Shown here: positions 1-8,304 of the stretch, in pieces
How positions within the stretch are numbered: the first letter of the stretch is position 1
Layout of the letters: the number at the start of each line of letters is the position of its first letter
Assembly: GCA_044344495.1 (NCBI GenBank)
Contig: JBIJCW010000007.1
Span: 1-29,817, forward strand
Length of the DNA stretch: 29,817 bases
Source: CAZDUS01 sp044344495
Lineage (GTDB): Bacteria; Verrucomicrobiota; Kiritimatiellia; CAIKKV01; CAITUY01
Direction of reading: 5' to 3'
The notes under the pieces: generated by a model
The model's database searches: none
Told to the model about the DNA's origin: nothing
What the model saw: the letters and a program-made list of their open reading frames with translations, nothing else
Position numbers and translations under genes: made by a program

Positions 1-610
1 GCGGCATTACGATGACGTCGTTATCCGGGGTGCTGGCGGGTGTGATGGTTTTCCTGGACGACGGGAGGGCGGAGGCATCCACGCCGGACTTACCCCAGCG
101 GCCATAGTGACGTCGCTCGGCATTGGTGTCGGTCAGAGTCAGGCCGTTCTTTTCGGCCAGCCACTTCCACTGGCGCGGGGTGAACTCCAGAACCTTTCCG
201 AGTTCGTTCATGATGGTGGCGGTGTCCAGGACGGCGATTCGGTGGGTACGTTTACCCCAGAACGGGTCGGCGGACATCAGGGGCGGGAGGGTGCTGGCGG
301 GACCGAGGATGAAAACATCCGCGGTGGTGCCGCTCATGAATGCGCCGTTGGCGTATTCGTCGGCCGTGATCCGGATCCATTCGTGTCCATTCCAGACGTG
401 GATCAAGAGATCCTTGGTGAGGGCGCTTGTATCGAAGGAGACGAGGCCGACGTTCTGGACGGAGGCGACCTGGAAAGCCAACTGGACCATACGGGCGCGG
501 GCAGGCACGACGAGGATGGCTGGCGGGGTGGCGGATCCGGCAAAAGTTTGCAGGGCGCCTGTGGCAAGGAAGAGTATCACAACGAGTTTCAAAGTTTTGG
601 TAATGTTCAT
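1..610 (-). CDS. Exported protein of unknown function (3' end outside window)
   Basis: The reading frame opens with ATG at 610 and stays open for 203 codons to the left edge, so the C-terminus is missing. A good ribosome binding site (CGGAGG) lies about 8 bases upstream. The protein begins with a typical Sec signal peptide: Lys at 5 and 8, a hydrophobic stretch LVVILFLATGAL, and a probable cleavage after TFA at about residue 24. The mature part is a mixed alpha/beta sequence with the segments HVWNGHEWIRI and GTTADVFILGP, and a Trp/Arg-rich TPRQWKWLAEKNG. I do not recognise the family. It follows etfA by 60 bases on the same strand and could be co-transcribed with it. Coding status is supported by the signal peptide, the ribosome binding site and the uninterrupted frame; function is unknown. 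Confidence 0.72.
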   Translation of the reverse strand, partial: MNITKTLKLVVILFLATGALQTFAGSATPPAILVVPARARMVQLAFQVASVQNVGLVSFDTSALTKDLLIHVWNGHEWIRITADEYANGAFMSGTTADVFILGPASTLPPLMSADPFWGKRTHRIAVLDTATIMNELGKVLEFTPRQWKWLAEKNGLTLTDTNAERRHYGRWGKSGVDASALPSSRKTITPASTPDNDVIVMP

Positions 611-670
611 TCTACGGACCTCCGAATCTGACGACACTCTAACGTGGTGTTTGCATGCTGACAAGAAGGA

Positions 671-1885
671 TTAGCGGCGCTTGCCGAGCACCTTGCGGAA
701 CTCCTCGGTCAGTTTGGGGACAATGGTGAACAAGTCGCCAACGATCCCGTAGGTTGCAACCTTGAAAATGGGGGCGTCGGGGTCCTTGTTGATAGCGACG
801 ATGATGTCGGAGGACTGCATGCCGGCCAGATGTTGAATCTGGCCGCTGATGCCCACGGCGATGTAGATTTTTGGGCAGACTGTTTTGCCGGTCTGGCCTA
901 CCTGATGGGAGTAGGGGATCCAGTTGGAGTCCACTGCGGCGCGGGAGGCTCCGACACCGGCGCCGAGGACTTCGGCCAGCTCGCGCAGCATGGTGAAATT
1001 CTCCGGGGTCTGCATGCCGCGGCCGCCCGAGACGATGATATTGGCCTCGGCGATATTCATGGTGGTTTCGTGTTCCGCCTCGAAACGGATCCGGCGGGCC
1101 TTGCTTTGGAGCAGGGCATCGGCAATCACCTCGGCGATGACGGTGCCGGCACGGGAGGGGTCGACCGTGGCTTCCTTCATCACCTTGTGGCGGACGGTTG
1201 CCATTTGCGGGCGGTTGTTCGGGGTGATGATGGTGGCCATGATGTTGCCGCCGAAGGCGGGCCGCGTCTGCAGCAGGTTTCCGGTGGCGGGGTCGATGGC
1301 CAGGGCCGTGCAATCGGCCGTGAGGCCGGCCTTGACCTTGACGGCCACGCGGGAGACGAGGCTCCGGCCGATGGTGGAGGCGCCGCAGAGGATGACATTC
1401 GGCTTGTGGCGGTTCACCAGATCGATAAGGACGGCGGCATAGGATTCATCCTGGTAATAGGCCAATTCGGGGCGGTCGACGATATAGACCTTGTCGGCGC
1501 CGCGTGAGGTGAGTTCGGCGGTCTTGCCGGAGATATTGCTTCCGAGGAATACGGCGCACAACTGCATCTTCAGGGCGTCGGCGAGTTTGCGGCCTTCGCC
1601 CAGCAACTCGTAGGAGATGGATTGGATTTCGCCGTCGTGTTGTTCGATGAACACCCAGACGTCCTTGAACGAGGTCAGGTCCGCGGAAGGGGCGGCCTTC
1701 TCCTTCATCCAGATGGAGTCGAACTTGCAGGCCTCAAGGCAGGCGCCGCAGAGGGTGCACTTTGTGAGGTCAATGACAGGGAGTGTCTTGCGTTCCGCCT
1801 GGGTTATGGCGCCGAAGGGGCAAACCTTGACGCAGAGACCGCAACGGACGCACTTCTCATCGATAATTTTGATCGGGTCACTCAT
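671..1885 (-). CDS. etfA: Electron transfer flavoprotein alpha subunit with N-terminal 2[4Fe-4S] ferredoxin domain
   Basis: This 404-residue protein is a fusion. Residues 1-60 form a bacterial-type ferredoxin domain with two CxxCxxCxxxC clusters (Cys12/15/18/22 and Cys43/46/49/53). Residues from about 70 to 270 are the ETF alpha N-terminal domain, and from about 280 the FAD-binding domain with SGGRGMQ, HQVGQTGKTVCP and a YIAVGISGQIQHLAGM segment. It pairs with EtfB encoded 12 bases upstream in the same operon. ETFs with this extra ferredoxin domain are known from anaerobes as partners of flavin-based electron-bifurcating dehydrogenases, such as the caffeyl-CoA reductase and lactate dehydrogenase systems of Acetobacterium. 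A role in NADH/ferredoxin-linked electron bifurcation is therefore a reasonable inference, but no partner dehydrogenase lies in the window. The ribosome binding site GGAGCC precedes the ATG. Confidence 0.93.
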   Translation of the reverse strand: MSDPIKIIDEKCVRCGLCVKVCPFGAITQAERKTLPVIDLTKCTLCGACLEACKFDSIWMKEKAAPSADLTSFKDVWVFIEQHDGEIQSISYELLGEGRKLADALKMQLCAVFLGSNISGKTAELTSRGADKVYIVDRPELAYYQDESYAAVLIDLVNRHKPNVILCGASTIGRSLVSRVAVKVKAGLTADCTALAIDPATGNLLQTRPAFGGNIMATIITPNNRPQMATVRHKVMKEATVDPSRAGTVIAEVIADALLQSKARRIRFEAEHETTMNIAEANIIVSGGRGMQTPENFTMLRELAEVLGAGVGASRAAVDSNWIPYSHQVGQTGKTVCPKIYIAVGISGQIQHLAGMQSSDIIVAINKDPDAPIFKVATYGIVGDLFTIVPKLTEEFRKVLGKRR

Positions 1886-1897
1886 GATACAGGCTCC

Positions 1898-2692
1898 TTA
1901 GTTCGCGGCGCTCAAAACCGCATCCTTCAATTTGGCGACGAGACCGGGAATGATTTCATCGGGCTCGCCGGTTAGCATTTGTCCGCCGGACCGCGGAGGC
2001 GGGGTGAATATCTTGACCACCTTGGTGGGCGAGCCATCCAGGCCGATGCCTTTCGGGTCGCAGTTCAGGTCGGCGGCCTTCCAGGTGGGGATGACGGCCT
2101 TCTTGGCGCTCATTTTGCCCTTCAAGGAGGGAAGGCGGGGTTCGTTGATTTCCTTGACGACGGTGAGGACGCAGGGGAGAGGTGCCTCAATGACCTCGTA
2201 GCCATCCTCGAGGAGGCGTTCGGCGACGATTTTCTTGTCGTCAATCGCCTCGATCTTGCGGACGTAGGTAATCTGGGGGAGATCGAGATGGACGGCGATG
2301 CCGGGTCCGACCTGGGCGGTGTCGCCGTCGGAGGCCTGTTTTCCGCAGAGGATCACGCTGGCGTCGCCGATTTTGCGGATGGCCATGGCGATGGTGTAAC
2401 TGGTGGCCCAGGTGTCGCTACCGGCGAAGGCGCGGTCGGAGAGGAGGATGCCTTCGTCGGCGCCCATGGCGATGGCTTCGCGGATGGCGTTTTCCGCCTG
2501 GGGCGGGCCCATGGAGACGATGGTAACGGTACCGCCGGTCTTGGCCTTCAGGCGCAGGGCCTCTTCGATGGCGTACATATCGAACGGGTTGATGATGGAG
2601 GTGACGCCCTCGCGCATGAGGGTGTTGGTTTCCGGATTGATTTTTACGTCCGTTGTTTCCGGAACCTGCTTAACGCAGACGACATATCGCAT
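1898..2692 (-). CDS. etfB: Electron transfer flavoprotein beta subunit
   Basis: The 264-residue product has the ETF beta signature throughout. It begins MRYVVCVKQVPETTDVKINP, then has INPFDMYAIEEALRLK, TIVSMGPPQAENAIREAIAMGADEG in shorter recognisable blocks, and the nucleotide-binding segment GKQASDGDTAQVGPGIA. It forms a heterodimer with EtfA, carrying one FAD in the alpha subunit and AMP or a second FAD in the beta subunit. In bifurcating ETFs the beta-subunit FAD is the bifurcating flavin. The start ATG at 2692 has a strong AGGAG 6-7 bases upstream, and etfA follows after 12 bases with its own ribosome binding site, so the two are surely co-expressed. Upstream is the permease gene ending at 2757; the short gap contains an A-rich run but no clear terminator hairpin. 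Confidence 0.93.
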   Translation of the reverse strand: MRYVVCVKQVPETTDVKINPETNTLMREGVTSIINPFDMYAIEEALRLKAKTGGTVTIVSMGPPQAENAIREAIAMGADEGILLSDRAFAGSDTWATSYTIAMAIRKIGDASVILCGKQASDGDTAQVGPGIAVHLDLPQITYVRKIEAIDDKKIVAERLLEDGYEVIEAPLPCVLTVVKEINEPRLPSLKGKMSAKKAVIPTWKAADLNCDPKGIGLDGSPTKVVKIFTPPPRSGGQMLTGEPDEIIPGLVAKLKDAVLSAAN

Positions 2693-2756
2693 AGTAATCT
2701 CCTGCTTTTGAAAAAAAAGTCGCGGGCATTATAGGTGGAAAAAAGGGGGATGCAAG

Positions 2757-3800
2757 TCACTTGTTGCCGAAAGTGATGCGCGGATCGACCAGGACATAGC
2801 AGAAGTCGGAGAAGATGCCGCCGAGCAGTCCGAGGATGGATGTGAGGGAGAGGATGCCCAGGAAGACGGGGTAGTCGCGGCCGACGATGGCGTCGAGGCT
2901 CAGGCGTCCCATTCCCGGGATTTCGAACACCTGTTCAATCAGGACGGATCCGGCGAACATGACGGTGAGGATGCCGCCGAGGCCGGTGGCGATGGGGATG
3001 AGGGCATTGCGCAGGGCGTGGCGCCACACGGCGCGGCGCATGGAGCCGCCGCGGGCCAGGACCGTGCGGACGTAGTCCTTGCCGATCTGTTCCAGCAGGG
3101 CGTTTTTCATCAGCAGGGTCAGGACGGCGAAGTTGCCGATGACATAGCAGAGGACGGGCAGGACCATGTGCCAGGCGGTATCGGCGAGGCGTTGCCAGAG
3201 CGGGAAGGTGTCCGCCTGTTCCGAGTTCATGCCGGAAAGGGGGAAGACATCCCAGAATCCATCCACGGTGCCGCAGAGGAGCATTTTGAGGACCATGCCG
3301 AACGCGAAGGCGGGGATGGCGTAGCCGGTGAAGACGAGCAGGCTTGAGGCCAGGTCGAACCGGGATCCGTTGCGCAGCGCCTTGGCGATTCCGAGTGGAA
3401 TGCAGACCCCATAACTGAGGATGAGGCCGGCGATCCCGAAGACCAGGGAGACCGGGAAGCGCTCGCTGATCAATTGCCAGGCGGTTTTGTTGGGGTATTT
3501 GTAGGACTCCATGCGCATGCCGAGGCGGTCATGGGCCAGCCATTTCCAATAACGTTCATGGATGGGCCTGTCGAATCCGAAATGCCGTTCGATGGCCCTG
3601 CGCTGGTCGGGGGAGATGGAGGCGGCGGCGCCGGAGGTGAGTTTGGACTCGCCGGTGCCGATGCCTTTCATGCGGGTGATCATCTGTTCGACGGGGCCGC
3701 CGGGCACCATCTGGATCAAGGTGAAACAGAGAAGGGTGATGCCGAGGAAGGTCGGCACCACCAGCAGCAGGCGGCGGATGAAGTAACTCAGGCGGTCCAT
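2757..3800 (-). CDS. yejB: YejB-type oligopeptide ABC transporter permease
   Basis: The 347-residue inner-membrane permease starts MDRLSYFIRRLLLVVPTFLG, followed by the first membrane helix and IQMVPGGPVEQM, typical of the DppB/OppB/YejB family. It carries the periplasmic insert after helix 1 (LTSGAAASISPDQRRAIERH, residues ~60-80) characteristic of the YejB branch. The permease signature for ATPase contact is present as VRTVLARGGSMRRAVWRHALRNALIP. It ends DPRITFGNK. I place the start at ATG 3800 because the upstream in-frame TTG at 3836 only adds a family-untypical 12-residue extension; neither has a strong ribosome binding site. YejB normally works with YejA (binding protein), YejE (permease) and YejF (ATPase). 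None of these flank it here, so its partners must lie elsewhere or beyond this locus. Confidence 0.88.
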   Translation of the reverse strand: MDRLSYFIRRLLLVVPTFLGITLLCFTLIQMVPGGPVEQMITRMKGIGTGESKLTSGAAASISPDQRRAIERHFGFDRPIHERYWKWLAHDRLGMRMESYKYPNKTAWQLISERFPVSLVFGIAGLILSYGVCIPLGIAKALRNGSRFDLASSLLVFTGYAIPAFAFGMVLKMLLCGTVDGFWDVFPLSGMNSEQADTFPLWQRLADTAWHMVLPVLCYVIGNFAVLTLLMKNALLEQIGKDYVRTVLARGGSMRRAVWRHALRNALIPIATGLGGILTVMFAGSVLIEQVFEIPGMGRLSLDAIVGRDYPVFLGILSLTSILGLLGGIFSDFCYVLVDPRITFGNK

Positions 3801-3925
3801 GGGGTAACCGGGGCATTGAAACGGTTGGAGCGGCAAAGATCAAGAGGAAGATCGGGGGCGTGGATGAGATGTATACAGGGGCTGGGTATGGGGGTACACT
3901 GTTTGCGTTAACCAAAGGTGTCCAC

Positions 3926-4147
3926 ATGAATGAACTCGAAAAAATCCTGAACGAATCCGAAACGCCGAAACCGACGGAACCCAAGGCGCCCAAGCCGGTT
4001 GAGAAGCCCACCCCGGCTGCCAACAAGGCCAACGGTCTTGCCGCCCAGGAAAAGGCCATTGCCGCCGCCAGTGTTGGGGGTGTCGTCTTCCGATCGCCCG
4101 TCGCTTTTCTTGCCACCAGTCTGGAAAATAAGAAGATCAAGATATAG
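3926..4147 (+). CDS. Small Pro/Lys-rich hypothetical protein
   Basis: A 73-residue frame starts at ATG 3926 with AAAGGTG about 7 bases upstream, and stops with TAG at 4147. The protein begins MNELEKILNESETPKP, has a low-complexity middle rich in Pro, Lys, Ala and Glu (residues ~10-45), and ends with a short hydrophobic patch SVGGVVFRSPVAFLATSLENKKIKI. I do not recognise it. The composition suggests a flexible, disordered peptide rather than an enzyme. It lies between the divergent permease gene and the acetyltransferase gene on the same strand as the latter. The coding case rests only on the ribosome binding site and the position; a longer overlapping frame on the minus strand lacks any family features. 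It may not be expressed. Confidence 0.42.
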   Translation: MNELEKILNESETPKPTEPKAPKPVEKPTPAANKANGLAAQEKAIAAASVGGVVFRSPVAFLATSLENKKIKI

Positions 4148-4228
4148 GGCGGGTCCGGCGGAGCGGGTCCGGGCATGGGGCAATCTTTTTCTTGGCGTGG
4201 TGAAGCGGGGTGAAGTATTCTGTGCCGC

Positions 4229-4723
4229 GTGAAAACCAAACCACCTTCTTACATTGTTCGAAATGCCGGCTTTACCGATCTGGAAGCCATTTACAACCTG
4301 ATCAAGGCGTATCCCAAGGAATTGCTGGCCCGCCCGTTGACGGACATAGCCCAGAACATCGACCGGTTCATGGTGTGCGAGAAGGGCGGCAAGGTGGTGG
4401 GGACTGTTTCCTGGTCTATTCTGCCGGAGATCGGGCATGCCCGGCATCCTTCGGTGGAAATCAAGTCGGTCTCCGTGGTGCGGCGGCTACAGGGCAAGGG
4501 AGTGGGGCGCTCGTTGATTGAAGAGGCCATCAAGCGGATCAAAGTGTTGAACCCGTCGCAGATCATTGTCCTGACCTTTACGCCGGCCTTTTTCGAGAAG
4601 ATGGGGTTTCATGAGGTGCCGAAGGCCAGCCTGATGCACAAGTTGTATATGGGGTGCATCAACTGCGCCAAGTACGATTCGCCGTTTACCTGTCCTGAAG
4701 TGGCCATGGCCATGGATCTGTGA
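4229..4723 (+). CDS. argA: GNAT acetyltransferase, N-acetylglutamate synthase type
   Basis: The 164-residue protein is a single GNAT domain. It begins IVRNAGFTDLEAIYNLIKAY, has the acetyl-CoA binding motif RRLQGKGVGRSLIEEAI (about residues 90-106), and ends with LTFTPAFFEKMGFHEVPK and a Cys-bearing tail CINCAKY.SPFTCPEVAM. That tail and the KSVSV beta strand are typical of short, stand-alone amino-acid N-acetyltransferases that make N-acetylglutamate for arginine synthesis. They lack the kinase-like domain of E. coli ArgA. The start is GTG at 4229 with GGGGTGAAG upstream. The stop codon overlaps the dnaE GTG as GTGA, implying translational coupling. No other arginine gene is in the window, so the pathway assignment rests on sequence only. 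Confidence 0.78.
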   Translation: MKTKPPSYIVRNAGFTDLEAIYNLIKAYPKELLARPLTDIAQNIDRFMVCEKGGKVVGTVSWSILPEIGHARHPSVEIKSVSVVRRLQGKGVGRSLIEEAIKRIKVLNPSQIIVLTFTPAFFEKMGFHEVPKASLMHKLYMGCINCAKYDSPFTCPEVAMAMDL

Positions 4724-7700
4724 TCCCGATGAAGCCATTTGTCCATTTGCACTGTCATTCCGAGTACAGCATGCTGGATGGGGCCTGTCGGGTCGCGGAC
4801 ATGGTGTCGGCGGCATCCGAGCAGGCCATGCCGGCGGTGGCACTCACGGACCACGGGGTAATGTACGGGGTGATTCCCTTTTACCAGGCGGCGAAGGACA
4901 AGGGGGTCAAGGCGATCATCGGGTGCGAGGTCTACATGGCGGAGGGTAGCCGGTTTGACCGCAAAACGGAAACATCGGCCCGATCCCATGCGAACCATCT
5001 GGTGCTGCTGGCGACCAACGAAATGGGGTATCGCAACCTGGTCCGGTTGGTCAGCATGGCGCATCTGGAAGGATTTTATTACAAACCCCGCATTGACAAG
5101 GAGATCCTGGCCAGGCACGCGGAAGGGCTGATCGGGATGACCGCCTGCCTGAAGGGCGAGGTTCCTTGCCGGTTGGTGGATGACGACGAAAAAGGGGCAT
5201 TGGAGATTGCCGGGAAGTATTCCGATATTTTCGGGAAGGACCGGTTTTTCCTTGAGATCCAGGATCACATGATCCCGGAGCAGCGCAAGGCCAACCGGGC
5301 GATGGTGGGGTTGGCGAAGAAGACGGGGTTGGGACTGGTGGCGACCAATGACGTGCATTACCTCAAGCGGGAGCATGCCAAGGCGCATGAGGTGCTGCTG
5401 TGTCTCCAGACCCAGACGGTTCTGAGCGATCCGAAGCGGATGCGGTATGCGTCTGACGAGTTCTATTTCAAGACGGGCGATGAGATGGCCCAGTTGTTCC
5501 GTGAGGTGCCGGAATCCATCAGCAACACAGTCCGGATCGCCGAGCGGTGCAACGTGGAGCTTGTGTTTGATGTGCTGCATTTTCCGATCTTTGAGGTTCC
5601 CAAGCCGCACACGCAGAAGGATTATCTGCTCAAACTTTGCGTGGAGGGGTTACGGCATCTGTACGGGGTGGAGAACCCCGACCACCCCAGGAGTGACCGC
5701 GAGAAGGAGTTGGTGGACCGGTACCGGTATGAGTTGAGCATCATTGATAAGACCGGATTCATCAACTACTTCCTGGTGGTCTGGGATTTCATTCGTTTTG
5801 CCAGGACGAATAACATTCCGGTGGGGCCGGGGCGCGGATCGGGCGCGGGCAGTCTGGTGGCGTATCTGCTGGGCATCACGGGAATTGATCCGTTGCGGTA
5901 CGGGTTGATCTTTGAGCGCTTCCTGAACCCGGAGCGCGTCTCGCCGCCTGATTTCGATATTGATTTCTGCCAGGCCCGGCGTGGTGAGGTGATTGATTAC
6001 GTGAAGGAAAAGTACGGGCGGGAGAATTGCGCCCAGATCATCACCTTCGGGTCGTTGGGGGCGAAGACGGTGATCCGGGATGTGGGGCGGGTGTTGGAAC
6101 TTCCCTTTTCCGAGTGTGATCGGCTGGCCAAACTGGTTCCGGAGGATCCCAAGATCACGCTGAAGAAGGCGATGGAGATCAATCCGGATTTCAAGAAGGC
6201 GTACGAGACCAACGAGAACTGCAAGCGCATCCTGGACTACGGGTTTGTCCTGGAGGGTTTATTCCGCAATGCGGGGACCCATGCCGCCGGCGTGGTGATT
6301 GGTGAGAAGCCGTTGATTGAGATTGTGCCGCTGGCGCGGGATAAAGACGGGCAGACGATCACGCAGTACTCGATGGAGCCGATCGGCAAGATCGGCCTGC
6401 TGAAGATGGACTTCCTGGGGCTCAAGACCCTGACGGTCATTCAGGAGACCCTGGAACTGGTCAAGCAGACCCGCAGTGAGACGGTTGACATTGACAAGAT
6501 TCCGGTGGATGACAAGCTGACGTACGAGTTGTTGCAGCGGGGCGATGCGGTGGGGGTCTTCCAGTTTGAAAGCGGGGGGATGCGCGACCTGTTGAGCAAA
6601 CTGGGGCCGACGATGATCGAGGAACTCATTGCCATGAACGCCCTGTACCGGCCCGGGGCGATGCAGTTCATTGACAGTTACATCAATCGCAAGCATGGAC
6701 GGGAACCCATCGAATATGCCCATCCGTTAATGGAGCCTGTTCTGAAGGAGACCTACGGTTACATGGTCTACCAGGAGCAGGTGCAACGGGTGGCCAACGT
6801 GCTGGCAGGATTCTCGCTGGGCATGGCCGATCTGCTGCGGCGGGCCATAGGCAAGAAGAAGCCCGAGGAAATGGCCAAGATGCGGGCCAAGTTTATCGAG
6901 GGCTGTGCGGCGACCCATCAGATTCCCGCCAAGAAGGCGGGGGATATTTTTGCCGACATCGAAAAGTTCGCCGGCTACGGATTCAACAAGTCGCACAGCG
7001 CGGCTTACAGTGTGGTGGCCTTCCAGACGGCGTACTTGAAGGCCCATTATCCCGAGGAGTTCATGGCGGCCCTGCTCTCGAGTGAAATGGGGAACTTGGA
7101 CAAGATTCCGGTATTCATTAACGAATGCCGGGCGATGGGGCTGGCGATCCTGCCGCCGCATGTCAATGAAAGTGAAGTGCGGTTCAAGCCGGTCAAAGGC
7201 GGGATTCGTTACGGGCTGGCGGGGATCAAGAATGTCGGGGAGGGAGCGGCGCGGGAAGTGGTTGCGGTCAGGGCGCGCGGCGCGTATCGGGGGATGATGG
7301 ATTTCTGCTCGCGGGTTCAGGGGCAGGTGGTCAACAAGAAGACCCTGGAAAGCCTGGTCCGGTGCGGGGCCTTTGATATTGGGGATGTGCACCGCGCCCG
7401 GCGGTTCAACGGGGTGGATTTCTCCATGAACCGTGCGGCGGCCGCGTTGCGGGACAAGGCGTCGGGGCAGGGGAGCCTGTTTGATATGATGGGCGGGGGG
7501 GCGCCGCAGACCTTGTCCGACGACCAGATCCCCGAGGTGGAGCCATGGCATGAAAGCGAGTTGCTGATCGGTGAGCGGGAGTTGCTGGGGGTCTATATGA
7601 GCGGGCATCCCCTCAGTCAGTACGAAGGGGTGCTGAAGCGGTATCAACTGACCAATGTGGAGGGATTGCCGGGGTTGGAGGACGGGAGCCAGACCCGCCT

Positions 7701-8253
7701 GGGCGGGTTGATCGCGGGGCTTACGCAACGCTTCACCAAGAAGAAGGATCCGATGGCGGTCTTCCGGCTGGAGGACCTTGACGGCAGTGTGGAGGTGGTG
7801 GTTTATCCTGAGGCTTATCGTGACAACCGGGAGGTATTGGCGCCCGATCGTGCCGTGATGGTCTGCGGCGAGGTTAAGAAAGAGGATTCAGCCGTCAAGA
7901 TTCTCGCCAATGAGATTTATCCGCTTGAAGAGGTGCCCCGGTTGTTTGTCGACCATATGGGAATTCATGTGACCTCCAGCCAGGCGGAGCAGGGCATTCT
8001 GGAGAAGATTCGCGACAGGCTGGCGCTGCATCCCGGACGGACCCCGGTCAAGATCTGCCTGCAATTTCCGGGCGGAGAAAAGGTCTTCCTTGATACGGAT
8101 GGCTCGTATAAGGTGACCTGCGATGAAACCCTGATCCAGGAGGTGGAGCGCCTGGTGGGGGAAGAACATGTGTATGTGGCGGTGAACCAGGCGGCCTGTC
8201 GCAAGCCGAGGAAGCCGAGATTCCGTGGCGGCGAAGACGGAGGGGGCGGTTGA
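4720..8253 (+). CDS. dnaE: DNA polymerase III alpha subunit
   Basis: The 1177-residue product is a full-length DnaE, close to the 1160 residues of E. coli. Order: PHP domain with HLHCHSEYSMLDG (residues 9-21) and the TDHGVMYGV strand; polymerase core with the GRGSGAGSLVAYLLGI motif and the catalytic pair in PDFDIDF (Asp413 and Asp415), with a third acidic residue in LKMDFLGLK (Asp564); NAGTHAAGVVIG; the helix-hairpin-helix and beta-clamp binding region; and a C-terminal OB fold near LGGLIAGLTQRF. It synthesises both strands at the replication fork. Translation can start at GTG 4720, overlapping the acetyltransferase stop by four bases, or at ATG 4729 three codons later; the two cannot be separated by sequence. 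The last residues are a glycine/charged tail. Confidence 0.97.
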   Translation: MIPMKPFVHLHCHSEYSMLDGACRVADMVSAASEQAMPAVALTDHGVMYGVIPFYQAAKDKGVKAIIGCEVYMAEGSRFDRKTETSARSHANHLVLLATNEMGYRNLVRLVSMAHLEGFYYKPRIDKEILARHAEGLIGMTACLKGEVPCRLVDDDEKGALEIAGKYSDIFGKDRFFLEIQDHMIPEQRKANRAMVGLAKKTGLGLVATNDVHYLKREHAKAHEVLLCLQTQTVLSDPKRMRYASDEFYFKTGDEMAQLFREVPESISNTVRIAERCNVELVFDVLHFPIFEVPKPHTQKDYLLKLCVEGLRHLYGVENPDHPRSDREKELVDRYRYELSIIDKTGFINYFLVVWDFIRFARTNNIPVGPGRGSGAGSLVAYLLGITGIDPLRYGLIFERFLNPERVSPPDFDIDFCQARRGEVIDYVKEKYGRENCAQIITFGSLGAKTVIRDVGRVLELPFSECDRLAKLVPEDPKITLKKAMEINPDFKKAYETNENCKRILDYGFVLEGLFRNAGTHAAGVVIGEKPLIEIVPLARDKDGQTITQYSMEPIGKIGLLKMDFLGLKTLTVIQETLELVKQTRSETVDIDKIPVDDKLTYELLQRGDAVGVFQFESGGMRDLLSKLGPTMIEELIAMNALYRPGAMQFIDSYINRKHGREPIEYAHPLMEPVLKETYGYMVYQEQVQRVANVLAGFSLGMADLLRRAIGKKKPEEMAKMRAKFIEGCAATHQIPAKKAGDIFADIEKFAGYGFNKSHSAAYSVVAFQTAYLKAHYPEEFMAALLSSEMGNLDKIPVFINECRAMGLAILPPHVNESEVRFKPVKGGIRYGLAGIKNVGEGAAREVVAVRARGAYRGMMDFCSRVQGQVVNKKTLESLVRCGAFDIGDVHRARRFNGVDFSMNRAAAALRDKASGQGSLFDMMGGGAPQTLSDDQIPEVEPWHESELLIGERELLGVYMSGHPLSQYEGVLKRYQLTNVEGLPGLEDGSQTRLGGLIAGLTQRFTKKKDPMAVFRLEDLDGSVEVVVYPEAYRDNREVLAPDRAVMVCGEVKKEDSAVKILANEIYPLEEVPRLFVDHMGIHVTSSQAEQGILEKIRDRLALHPGRTPVKICLQFPGGEKVFLDTDGSYKVTCDETLIQEVERLVGEEHVYVAVNQAACRKPRKPRFRGGEDGGGG

Positions 8254-8304
8254 CTTCGCCCGGGTGGTCTGGATGAATCAGCGAAACAAAAGAGGTTGAG
8301 GCAC

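Noticed and set aside
3801..3836. N-terminal extension of the permease from a TTG start at 3836
   Set aside because: The family N-terminus begins at the ATG at 3800, and the extension has no ribosome binding site or homology.
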